Positions 34,579 through 42,572 of a stretch of DNA of 64,000 nt are shown piece by piece. Location: assembly GCA_040403095.1 (NCBI GenBank), contig JBBALI010000021.1:1-64000 (forward strand), read 5' to 3'. The DNA is from JAQVCM01 sp040403095. Lineage in GTDB: Bacteria > Bacteroidota > Bacteroidia > Flavobacteriales_D > Crocinitomicaceae. Below the pieces are notes generated by a model, which worked only from the letters and a program-made list of their open reading frames with translations, did not search any database and was not told where the DNA came from. Each line of letters starts with the position of its first letter. Position 1 is the stretch's first letter. The translations under genes were made by a program, and so were the position numbers.

Positions 34579-35562
34579 TCAATTGTCTTGCGTCAAGTAA
34601 CCCAATTTGGCTCTCACTCTTTGCAAAACACCGTTGGCTATCTTACTTGCTTTTTCAGCGCCAACTTTCAACGCAGCATCTATTTTACTTGGGTTTTCCA
34701 TGTAATCATCGTAGATTTTGCGGTGATTTTCGAAATTTGTTAAAATCAAGTCCAGCAACGCCAATTTAGCATGTCCATAACCATAACCGCCAGCTAAATA
34801 TTTAGAGCGCATCTCATTTTGTTGGGATTGGTCAGCAAGCAATCGGTATATTTTAAAAACATTGCAAGTTTCAGGATCTTTTATATCCTCTAAACCTTTA
34901 GAATCTGTTTCAATGGAAAGAATTTGTTTCTTCAATTCTTTTTCCGGAAGAAAGATGTTGATGAAATTATTTCGAGATTTACTCATTTTTTCGCCATCTG
35001 TTCCAGGAACCAATTGTGTATCGGCTTGAATTTTATCTTGCGGAAGCACAAAAGTTTCACCCATTTTGGAGTTGAATCTTGAAGCCACATCTCTCGTAAA
35101 TTCCAAATGTTGTAATTGGTCTTTCCCAACAGGTACAAATTCTGCATCGTAAATTAAAATATCTGCAGCCATGAGCATTGGATAAGCAAATAATCCAGCA
35201 TTCACATTATCTAAACGGTCAGCTTTGTCTTTGAAACTGTGGGCTAAAGTCAATCTTTGAAATGGAAAAAAGCAAGATAAATACCAAGATAATTCTGTCA
35301 CTTGTGGTACATCACTTTGCCTGTAGAAAATTGTTTTATCAGTATCAACACCAAAAGCCAACCAAGTTGCAGCAGTAGAATACGTATTGTTTCTCATTGT
35401 TTCGCTGTCTTTAATCTGCGTAGAAGAATGTAAATCAGCGATAAACAAAAATGAATCATTTGTTGGGTCATTTGCCAGCTCAATTGCTGGTTGGATGGCG
35501 CCTAAAATATTTCCTAAATGTGGAGTTCCTGTGCTTTGGATGCCTGTAAGTATGCGTGCCAT
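34579..35562 (-). CDS. trpS: tryptophanyl-tRNA synthetase
   Basis: TrpS is the class I synthetase that charges tRNA-Trp. The 327-residue length is standard. The HIGH-equivalent TPHLGNILGA lies near residues 12-22, the KMSKS loop is present as EKMSKSRNN near 193-201, and GKDQLQHLEFTRDVASRFN is the family motif for tRNA and ATP binding. Start MARILTGIQSTGTPHLGN is typical. A hypothetical upstream -7 (TAAATTCG) is weak. The orphan substrate-binding lipoprotein gene follows after 70 bases, and no functional link is apparent. Confidence 0.96.
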   Translation of the reverse strand: MARILTGIQSTGTPHLGNILGAIQPAIELANDPTNDSFLFIADLHSSTQIKDSETMRNNTYSTAATWLAFGVDTDKTIFYRQSDVPQVTELSWYLSCFFPFQRLTLAHSFKDKADRLDNVNAGLFAYPMLMAADILIYDAEFVPVGKDQLQHLEFTRDVASRFNSKMGETFVLPQDKIQADTQLVPGTDGEKMSKSRNNFINIFLPEKELKKQILSIETDSKGLEDIKDPETCNVFKIYRLLADQSQQNEMRSKYLAGGYGYGHAKLALLDLILTNFENHRKIYDDYMENPSKIDAALKVGAEKASKIANGVLQRVRAKLGYLTQDN

Positions 35563-35643
35563 TGTTCTGTTTTTGAATTGCGAATTTAGAGATTTTTAGA
35601 GGAATAGTCTTGCAAATAAGTAAATTGATTTCATGAAAATCAC

Positions 35644-35651
35644 TAAATTTG
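35644..35651 (+). promoter_or_regulatory. -7 promoter box for plsC
   Basis: TAAATTTG matches TAnnTTTG and ends 4 bases before the GTG at 35656. A TTG at 35625-35627 is 16 bases upstream, slightly short. A transcript from here would be almost leaderless, or translation may start further in. Confidence 0.35.
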
Positions 35652-35655
35652 AACT

Positions 35656-36417
35656 GTGAACACCATTCGAGGGATTTTTGGCTTAATTTTTAAGATTTAT
35701 GTAGGGATTGTATTTATCATTACATTCCTGGTTTTCTACGTGCCAATTTTAATTTGTTTGAGTAAAAAATCTTGGAAAAAAATGGCATTCAACGTTCATA
35801 TCGTTTGGTGCTATGCATTCAGAATTTTGGCTTTTTTCCATGTGGTTTTCAAGAATAAAGCTACGCTTCCAGAGGGACCATATGTGATTATTGCCAACCA
35901 TTCTTCATACTTGGATATATTTGTGATGTATTCCATCATGCCAACGCATCCATTTTTGTTTTTAGGTAAATCTGAAATTTTAAATTATCCACTTTTTAAA
36001 ACATTATTTAAAAGATTAAATATTCCTGTTTTTAGAAACGATCGCGTGAAAGCTGCAAAATCATTCATTCAAGCCAAAAATGCTTTGAAAGACGGTTGGT
36101 CTATTGTAATTTTTCCCGAAGGAACAATACCTGATGAAAATTGGCCACAAATGATTCCGTTTAAAGAAGGTGCTTTCAAATTGGCGAAAAGTGCAAATGT
36201 TCCAATTGTACCGATTTCTTTTACAAATAATTACAAATTACTATCCGATCCCGAATGTGTTTTAGGTTATGCACGTCCGGGATTTTCTCATGTTTACATA
36301 CATGAATTTATCTCTAAAGAAAAAGTCAATGAACTTTCTGCGGAGGAATTGATGAAATTGTCATTTGATATTATTAACGAACCAATTTTAGCTACTCACC
36401 CAAATTTAAAATCATAA
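35656..36417 (+). CDS. plsC: 1-acyl-sn-glycerol-3-phosphate acyltransferase
   Basis: PlsC-type enzymes acylate lysophosphatidic acid to phosphatidic acid at the inner membrane. The 253-residue product has one or two N-terminal membrane segments (about residues 6-34), then the acyltransferase motifs: I is NHSSYLD (HX4D), II is around GKSEILNYPLF and FRND, III is VIFPEGTIPDE, IV is ANVPIVPISF. The GTG start at 35656 gives a hydrophobic N-terminus usual for the family. gatC follows after 36 bases, but a -7 box between them suggests gatC also has its own promoter. A close relative acting on other acyl acceptors is possible. Confidence 0.9.
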   Translation: MNTIRGIFGLIFKIYVGIVFIITFLVFYVPILICLSKKSWKKMAFNVHIVWCYAFRILAFFHVVFKNKATLPEGPYVIIANHSSYLDIFVMYSIMPTHPFLFLGKSEILNYPLFKTLFKRLNIPVFRNDRVKAAKSFIQAKNALKDGWSIVIFPEGTIPDENWPQMIPFKEGAFKLAKSANVPIVPISFTNNYKLLSDPECVLGYARPGFSHVYIHEFISKEKVNELSAEELMKLSFDIINEPILATHPNLKS

Positions 36418-36425
36418 GTTTTCAT

Positions 36426-36433
36426 TAACTTTG
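36426..36433 (+). promoter_or_regulatory. -7 promoter box for gatC
   Basis: TAACTTTG fits TAnnTTTG exactly and lies 20 bases before the ATG at 36454, overlapping the end of the plsC-gatC spacer. No clear -33 TTG is visible. Confidence 0.4.
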
Positions 36434-36453
36434 TAACTAACTTTTGAAAAGAC

Positions 36454-36744
36454 ATGGAAATTACTGAAGAAATTGTAGATCATATTGCGCATTTGGCCCG
36501 CTTAGAGTTTAAAGGGGAAGCAAAAAATGCCATTCGTCAAGACCTGTCTAGAATAATTCAGTTTATGGATAAATTGAGTGAAATTGATACCGATAATGTG
36601 GAGCCTTTAATTTTTATGTCAGATGAAGTCAATGTTTTACGCGAGGATGTTGCCATTGAGACGGTATCTCAAGTCGAAGCATTGAAAAATGCGCCTAAAA
36701 AGGATTCCGATTATTTTAGAATTCCTAAAGTTTTGGATAAATAG
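36454..36744 (+). CDS. gatC: Asp-tRNA(Asn)/Glu-tRNA(Gln) amidotransferase subunit C
   Basis: GatC stabilises the GatCAB complex that turns misacylated Glu-tRNA(Gln) or Asp-tRNA(Asn) into the correct form. The 96-residue product shows the family pattern: VDHIAHLARLEFKGE at residues 8-22, RIIQFMDKLSEIDTDNVEPL in the middle, LREDVA, and the C-terminal YFRIPKVLD that wraps onto GatA. gatA and gatB are not in this window. A TonB-like gene follows after a 121-base gap. Confidence 0.95.
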   Translation: MEITEEIVDHIAHLARLEFKGEAKNAIRQDLSRIIQFMDKLSEIDTDNVEPLIFMSDEVNVLREDVAIETVSQVEALKNAPKKDSDYFRIPKVLDK

Positions 36745-36865
36745 GATTTCCATTTTCCAATTTCTCACAAAATTCATGATTCATTTGAACATCTTTTCGA
36801 TGAAAGCGTATTAATTCATTAATTTTGAACGTTTGGCTGTAATTAAGCTTTTCATATAAAAAACC

Positions 36866-37861
36866 ATGGCTATAATCGTTTTTATTGTTTTGATCACTTT
36901 GGCTTTGAGTCTTTATGACTTCATTTCTTCCAGAGATGTCGAGCGATTATCAGCGAGTGTTTCAAAATTAAAAGCGCAAAAATATGGTGCTTATGATTTA
37001 CGAAAATCCTACAATTTGGTGCTAACAATCATTGTTTTGGTTTTTTCCTCGCTTTTTGCAGCCTACATAGGTTATGATAAAATTTATGGTTTTGGTCGAC
37101 CTGAAGCGGAGCAAAAAGAGAGAAGCGACACTTTTATGTTAACATTGAATGCTCCTCCATTGGAACACAATGAAACTTTACCTCCTGCTTACACGCTGAA
37201 TGGCAAACAAGGTTCTGGTCCGAAAACTACCGCGAGCAACGCTTCTGAACCTGAAACTGAATCAAAGGAACCAACCCCAGAAAATCTAGATGTTGAGAAT
37301 GTGCCTGAAAATGTAAAAGTTAAATCAAGTATAGCCAATCCAAATTCAGAGAAACCCATTAAGACCAAAACAAACAAATCTACTTCCGCAGAGCAAGAAG
37401 TGAAAGATTTCGAGCGCAAATTGTTTGAAGACGCTAAAGGCGTAAAAGAACGTGAAAGAATTCAAAAAGAAGCGGAGGAAAAACGGAAAATTCGAGAACA
37501 AAAGAAGCAACAGCAACAAAATCAAAGTACGCAATCTACCAATAACGACGGAGGAAACAATGGTGCGAAAGGTAAAACAATGGTCAATTTTGAATTGAAA
37601 GGTCGTACGCCTCACAACAATGATTTGTGGTATGTTCGAAATCCTGGCTATACTTGCGGACAAGGAATATCAGGAGAAGTGGTGGTAAAAATCAAAGTAA
37701 ATTCAAACGGAGATGTAACTGAAGCGACGATTTTAGGCGATGTTTCTCTCTTAAATCCATGTTTGGCGAAACAAGCCAAAGATTATGCTAAAAAATCTAG
37801 ATTCAATGCTTCGGACGTGGCATCGCAAGAAGGTAAAATTACCTATCGATTTGTTCCGTAA
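36866..37861 (+). CDS. TonB-like energy transducer
   Basis: The 331-residue protein has two hydrophobic segments (about residues 2-18 and 48-70) flanking the stretch KYGAYDLRKSYN, the Bacteroidota TonB signature (GAY.LR..Y). A long Pro/Glu/Lys-rich and then Lys/Glu/Arg coiled-coil linker (about 75-235, including a Gln run) would span the periplasm. The last 85 residues form the TonB C-terminal domain: GISGEVVVKIKVNSNGDVTEA and then a short YRFVP end. It should energise TonB-dependent receptors such as the one at 25511, with ExbB/ExbD encoded elsewhere. Its 3' end overlaps the convergent nhaA by 23 bases. Confidence 0.85.
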   Translation: MAIIVFIVLITLALSLYDFISSRDVERLSASVSKLKAQKYGAYDLRKSYNLVLTIIVLVFSSLFAAYIGYDKIYGFGRPEAEQKERSDTFMLTLNAPPLEHNETLPPAYTLNGKQGSGPKTTASNASEPETESKEPTPENLDVENVPENVKVKSSIANPNSEKPIKTKTNKSTSAEQEVKDFERKLFEDAKGVKERERIQKEAEEKRKIREQKKQQQQNQSTQSTNNDGGNNGAKGKTMVNFELKGRTPHNNDLWYVRNPGYTCGQGISGEVVVKIKVNSNGDVTEATILGDVSLLNPCLAKQAKDYAKKSRFNASDVASQEGKITYRFVP

Positions 37862-39056
37862 TTAATGCTTCTTCAAGAATTTCTTCCTCAATCGTAATTT
37901 CTTTTTTGAATACCAATTTCAGGTAAATAAAGCCAAAAATTCCCGCGGTTAAGGACGCAATTAGGATCGCAATTTTAGCATGATTGATTATTTCTGCCCT
38001 ATCAAAGGCGAGAATGGTAACGAAAATAGACATTGTAAAACCTATTCCCGCTAAAATTCCCATTCCTAATAATTCATGCCATTTTGATTTTCCAGGTAGG
38101 GCTGAAAGTCCCAATTTTACTGCTATAAAACACATTAAAATAATTCCTAGCGGTTTTCCCACAACCAATCCAAGCATGATTCCCAAGCTGCTATTTGTTG
38201 TTAAACTTTCTGCCCAATTGGCATCGATGCTAACACATGTATTCGCCAAGGCAAAAAGTGGAAGGATGAAAAAAGCAATTGGTTTGTGTAAATAATGTTG
38301 TAATTTATAGGAAGTTGAATCTTCATTTCCGTTCTGAAAAGGAATTGCAAATGCCAAAAGTACACCTGTAATTGTTGCGTGCACACCAGAATGCAGCATG
38401 AAATACCACATGGCGATTCCAACCAGCAAATATGGGATTATATTTTTGATTTTCAATCGATTAAATGTGAGTAAGAGCGCAAAAATCCCACCTGCAATTA
38501 ATAAATTCATTCCGGGAGTGAGTCCCAACATTCCAGATTCTGGTTGGGAAGGGTAGAAAATAGCAATTACAACGATTGCGCCTAGATCGTCAATTACCGC
38601 TAAGGCTACCAAGAAAACTTTCAGTGCAGTTGGTACTTTGTTTCCCATAATCGACAACACACCAATGGCAAATGCAATATCAGTCGCCATCGGTATTCCT
38701 CCTCCGGATTGAGTTGAGGTACCAAAATTGAAGATCATAAATATTCCCGCAGGAACGAGCATTCCTCCTAAAGCACCAAAAACGGGAAGCGATGCTTTTT
38801 TGAAACTTGAAAGTTCACCGATGTAAATTTCGCGCTCTAATTCTAGTCCAATGAGCAAAAAGAAAATCGCCATCAATCCATCATTGATCCAATATTCTAA
38901 AGATTCAGATCCGATTTTGGTGTGCCAAATATGAACATAAGATTCACCAATTGTTGAATTTGCTAAAACTAATGAAAGAATTGTACAAAAGATCAAAATG
39001 ATGCCTCCGGCCTTTTCGTTTTCAAAAAATTCTTTAAACATTTTGGTTAATCGCAT
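37839..39056 (-). CDS. nhaA: Na+/H+ antiporter NhaA
   Basis: NhaA exports Na+ or Li+ in exchange for two protons at high pH. The 405-residue inner-membrane protein has about 12 helices, with the paired ion-binding aspartates Asp156-Asp157 in ALAVIDDLGAI, the GLELERE motif after helix 2, and the unwound-helix segment GIPMATDIAFAIGVLS (about 120-135). The start MRLTKMFKEFFENEKAGG is typical. The last 23 bases overlap the end of the tonB-like gene on the other strand. It is a single-gene unit. Confidence 0.96.
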   Translation of the reverse strand: MRLTKMFKEFFENEKAGGIILIFCTILSLVLANSTIGESYVHIWHTKIGSESLEYWINDGLMAIFFLLIGLELEREIYIGELSSFKKASLPVFGALGGMLVPAGIFMIFNFGTSTQSGGGIPMATDIAFAIGVLSIMGNKVPTALKVFLVALAVIDDLGAIVVIAIFYPSQPESGMLGLTPGMNLLIAGGIFALLLTFNRLKIKNIIPYLLVGIAMWYFMLHSGVHATITGVLLAFAIPFQNGNEDSTSYKLQHYLHKPIAFFILPLFALANTCVSIDANWAESLTTNSSLGIMLGLVVGKPLGIILMCFIAVKLGLSALPGKSKWHELLGMGILAGIGFTMSIFVTILAFDRAEIINHAKIAILIASLTAGIFGFIYLKLVFKKEITIEEEILEEALITEQIDR

Positions 39057-39277
39057 GATTTTTAATCTTTTTTTGAACTTGCTAAATTACAAAAAACGTT
39101 GTTGATTTAACTTTTTTTTAGGTTGATGGATATTACTTCTATCATTTTGAATTTAAACCTATTTTAGATTAAAAGCTTAGTTTTTAGTAATTAAGATTAT
39201 AAATAATCAGGCAGTTTTAATTCTACCTTGATAAAATTAACGTTCTTTGTATATTGAATTTGATAGACAATTCCATT

Positions 39278-41383
39278 ATGCAGAAAATTATCACATTTGT
39301 TATGGTGAGCGCAAACATCCTTTTGCATGCACAAAACAATCAAAAACAGTCAATGATAAATTATCCGAAGTCCAAAAAGGTGGATACAATTACCAATTAT
39401 TTTGGCACTCCAGTTCAAGATCCATATCGATGGTTAGAAGATGATAGATCTGCAGAAACAGGTGTTTGGGTTGGTGCTCAAAATGAAATTACTTTTAATT
39501 ATTTGGATCAAATTCCATTCAGAAATAAGATTAAAAATCGAATGGAAGCGATATGGAATTATGAACGTATTTCGGCGCCTTCAAAAGAAGGAAAGTTCAC
39601 TTATTTTTATAAAAACAATGGATTGCAAAATCAATCCGTTCTGTACAAAAGAGACGAAAGCGGGAAAGAAGAAATCTTTTTAGATCCCAATACCTTTTCG
39701 AAAGATGGTTCGACTTCCTTGTCTGAAGTAAGTTTTTCGAAAGATGGTTCGATTGTCGCATATTCCATCTCAGAAGGCGGAAGCGATTGGCGAAAAGTAA
39801 TTGTAATGAATGCCTTTACAAAGAAAATTGTAGAAGATACCTTGGTTGATGTTAAATTCAGTGGCGTTTCTTGGAAAGGAAATGTAGGTTTTTACTATTC
39901 TAGTTATGATAAACCAGAAGGAAGTGAACTTTCGGCTAAAACGGATCAACATAAATTATATTACCATGTATTGGGAACACCGCAAAATACCGACAAAATT
40001 ATTTTTGGCTTGAATGAAAAACGACGATATGTTGGCGGTTCAGTAACTGAAGATGATAGGTATTTAGTGATTACAGCCGCCAATTCAACTTCTGGAAATG
40101 AGTTGTATTTAATGGATTTAAAAGCTCCCAATACAGGCATCATAAATATTGTCAATAATTTTGAATCAAGTAGTTATATCATTGAAAATGTGGGCACAAA
40201 ATTGTTTGTAATGACTAATTTGAATGCACCAAACCAAAGAATTATAACTGTCGATGCTTCCAATCCTCAAATCGAAAATTGGAAAGATTTTATCAAAGAA
40301 ACTGCGAATGTTCTTTCCCCATCAACAGGTGGAGGCTACTTTTTTGCACAATACATCAAAGATGCTGTTTCTATGGTTTTGCAATATGATTACAATGGAA
40401 AATTAATCCGAGAAATTGCGTTGCCTGGAATTGGAACAGTCAGCGGTTTTGGAGGAAAAAAAGAAGAGAAAGTGCTTTATTATTCTTTTTCAAATTACAT
40501 CACACCAGGTTCGATTTACATTTTTGAGCCGAAGAAGGGCAAATCTAAGATTTATACGAAGCCCAAAGTTGATTTTAATTCAGACGGTTACGAATCAAAA
40601 CAAGTTTTTTATACTTCCGAAGATGGTACCATGATTCCAATGATAATCACTCACAAAAAAGGGTTGGTTTTAGATGGTAAAAATCCAACAATTTTATATG
40701 GTTATGGAGGTTTTAATATCAGTTTGACGCCCGCTTTTAGTATTGCAAATGCTGTTTGGTTGGAGCAAGGTGGAGTTTATGCTGTTGCTAATTTGCGCGG
40801 TGGCGGTGAATATGGAAGGAGTTGGCACGATGCAGGAATTCAAATGAAAAAGCAAAATGTTTTTGATGATTTTATCGCAGCAGCGGAATATTTAATTAAC
40901 CAAAAAATTACCTCTTCTGATTTTCTTGCAATCAAAGGCGGTTCAAATGGTGGATTGTTGGTAGGTGCAGTAATGACTCAGCGACCAGATTTAATGAAAG
41001 TTGCACTACCGGCTGTCGGTGTTTTGGATATGTTGCGTTACCATAAATTTACTGCAGGTGCTGGTTGGGCTTATGATTATGGGACGTCTGACGATAGTGA
41101 AGAAATGTTTAAATATTTATTTAATTATTCTCCAGTTCATCAAGTGAAAAGCGGAACAAAATATCCTGCAACAATGGTCACAACAGGCGATCATGATGAC
41201 AGAGTAGTACCTGCTCACAGTTTTAAATTTGCAGCGGAATTACAAGAAAAACAAACAGGCGTAAATCCTGTTTTGATTAGAATAGATGTAAATGCAGGAC
41301 ATGGAGCTGGTAAGTCAGTTGCTCAAACAATTCAAGAAAGCGTAGATATTCAGTCGTTTATTCTTTTTAATATGGGTTTTTAA
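39278..41383 (+). CDS. secreted prolyl oligopeptidase (S9A)
   Basis: The 701-residue enzyme is a prolyl oligopeptidase that cleaves short peptides after Pro. A signal peptide (MQKIITFVMVSANILLHAQ) replaces the free N-terminus of cytosolic relatives, so it acts in the periplasm or outside, as in Elizabethkingia. A DPYRWLEDDRS motif near residue 45 opens the family, a seven-bladed propeller fills the middle, and the hydrolase domain has the triad Ser556 (KGGSNGG), Asp641 (DHDDRVVP) and His675 (NAGHGAGKS). I chose the ATG at 39278 over a TTG 24 bases upstream because it gives a clean signal peptide. An unknown gene follows after 19 bases. Confidence 0.95.
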   Translation: MQKIITFVMVSANILLHAQNNQKQSMINYPKSKKVDTITNYFGTPVQDPYRWLEDDRSAETGVWVGAQNEITFNYLDQIPFRNKIKNRMEAIWNYERISAPSKEGKFTYFYKNNGLQNQSVLYKRDESGKEEIFLDPNTFSKDGSTSLSEVSFSKDGSIVAYSISEGGSDWRKVIVMNAFTKKIVEDTLVDVKFSGVSWKGNVGFYYSSYDKPEGSELSAKTDQHKLYYHVLGTPQNTDKIIFGLNEKRRYVGGSVTEDDRYLVITAANSTSGNELYLMDLKAPNTGIINIVNNFESSSYIIENVGTKLFVMTNLNAPNQRIITVDASNPQIENWKDFIKETANVLSPSTGGGYFFAQYIKDAVSMVLQYDYNGKLIREIALPGIGTVSGFGGKKEEKVLYYSFSNYITPGSIYIFEPKKGKSKIYTKPKVDFNSDGYESKQVFYTSEDGTMIPMIITHKKGLVLDGKNPTILYGYGGFNISLTPAFSIANAVWLEQGGVYAVANLRGGGEYGRSWHDAGIQMKKQNVFDDFIAAAEYLINQKITSSDFLAIKGGSNGGLLVGAVMTQRPDLMKVALPAVGVLDMLRYHKFTAGAGWAYDYGTSDDSEEMFKYLFNYSPVHQVKSGTKYPATMVTTGDHDDRVVPAHSFKFAAELQEKQTGVNPVLIRIDVNAGHGAGKSVAQTIQESVDIQSFILFNMGF

Positions 41384-41402
41384 TTTAAAAATGGTTTAGA
41401 AA

Positions 41403-41900
41403 ATGTATTTTGAATATACTTTAGAAGCAGATGGACATATTTTGACAGATGGCAAAAGTGTGTTGTCAAGTATCAAATTGAAATCGGAAAGTTTGATGAA
41501 ATATATGCATTTCATTAAATTTCAATCAGGTAAAACAATTGCCTTGAAATCTGATAAAGCATGGAAATCAAAGAATTTTCAAATTTTAGATGAACACAGT
41601 GAGCCCATCGGAATGGTAAGATCTTTGGATGGATCGCCAACTTATTGGTTAGAAATTTATGATAAGATCCTTTTGAAAAATAAATATTCCTTTAAAGCTC
41701 AGAAAAACAAATTGAAATATTCAATCATTATAGGAAATGAAGCTGGTGAGACAATCGCTCATATTGAACGAAAGTTTATTCCTAAAAAACTCAAGGTCTT
41801 ATTTGTTGTTTTAGAAAAAAACCACGATAATTTGATATTTGAAGATAGAAATTTTATCTATACCTTGGCTTTTGTGTCTAAGAATTTGTTAAAAAATTAA
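41403..41900 (+). CDS. uncharacterised protein, possible LURP-one-related fold
   Basis: I do not recognise this 165-residue protein with certainty. It has no signal peptide or membrane segment. Two similar beta units, NFQILDEHSEPIGMV (about residues 60-74) and KYSIIIGNEAGETIAHIERK (about 106-125), have the pattern of LURP-one-related/tubby-like barrels (f.i.d..g..ig.i). The C-terminus is hydrophobic-basic. It follows the prolyl oligopeptidase gene after 19 bases and ends exactly where the convergent msrB ends (adjacent stop codons). Confidence in the gene is fair, in the fold low. Confidence 0.65.
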   Translation: MYFEYTLEADGHILTDGKSVLSSIKLKSESLMKYMHFIKFQSGKTIALKSDKAWKSKNFQILDEHSEPIGMVRSLDGSPTYWLEIYDKILLKNKYSFKAQKNKLKYSIIIGNEAGETIAHIERKFIPKKLKVLFVVLEKNHDNLIFEDRNFIYTLAFVSKNLLKN

Positions 41901-42401
41901 TTACTTTTTTGGTTCAAAATCTAGCATTAAGGAGTTCATGCAAAATCTTTTGTAAGTAGGGGCAGGACCATCATCAAAAATATGTCCTAGGTGTCCATCA
42001 CATCGTCCACAAACGACCTCAGTTCTTTCCATTCCGAAAGAATTGTCGGAAATATAATTGACACTTTTCGGTCTGATTGTTTCGTAAAAACTTGGCCATC
42101 CACAAGTACTTGAAAATTTAGAATCTGCCAAAAAGAGTGGATTTCCACATGCTGCGCAATAGTAGGTTCCTATTCCCTCAAAATCCCAATATTTACCAGA
42201 AAAGGCAAATTCAGTGTCTTTTTTTCTTGCAATTTGATAGACATCATTTGGTAAAACCTTTTTCCATTCAGCGTCGCTGACATTCAAATGTGTTGTGTCT
42301 GTTTTTGAATAATAGGGGTTTTTGTTTGATGTAGCTGTTTTTGTTTGTGCTTGACATGAAACGATTATTAACAGCAGAGCTAAAGAAAAAATGAATTTCA
42401 T
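41901..42401 (-). CDS. msrB: peptide-methionine (R)-S-oxide reductase, lipoprotein form
   Basis: MsrB repairs methionine-R-sulfoxide in oxidised proteins. The 166-residue product has a lipoprotein signal peptide (lipobox IVSC, Cys16), so this copy protects envelope proteins. The zinc-binding Cys pairs are in YYCAACGNPLF and VVCGRCDGHLGH. The catalytic Cys is in RFCMNSLML near the C-terminus, and the SSTCGWPSFY motif carries the possible resolving Cys. No MsrA domain is fused. A -7 promoter was not found. Confidence 0.94.
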   Translation of the reverse strand: MKFIFSLALLLIIVSCQAQTKTATSNKNPYYSKTDTTHLNVSDAEWKKVLPNDVYQIARKKDTEFAFSGKYWDFEGIGTYYCAACGNPLFLADSKFSSTCGWPSFYETIRPKSVNYISDNSFGMERTEVVCGRCDGHLGHIFDDGPAPTYKRFCMNSLMLDFEPKK

Positions 42402-42519
42402 AAGAATGTTTTTAAGATATACGAATCATATTACGATTCAGTTTTGTTTTAACAGATCAAGGGATAATTTGTTGCATAATTGTTTCAATATCAACAGGAT
42501 TTTAACATATATTTCAAAA

Positions 42520-42549
42520 AAAATCCTGTTACATATGCAACAGGATTTT
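42520..42549 (-). terminator. terminator of the type B T9SS gene
   Basis: AAAATCCTGTT (42520-42530) pairs perfectly with AACAGGATTTT (42539-42549). On the minus strand the stem is followed by a run of eight T. A third copy of the right arm lies at 42493-42503 and could pair with 42520-42530 instead, giving two competing hairpins. Confidence 0.85.
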
Positions 42550-42572
42550 ATTATAATGTCATATTTCGGTTT

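Noticed and set aside
39254..39277. TTG start for the prolyl oligopeptidase
   Set aside because: The polar extension would spoil the signal peptide that starts at the ATG at 39278.
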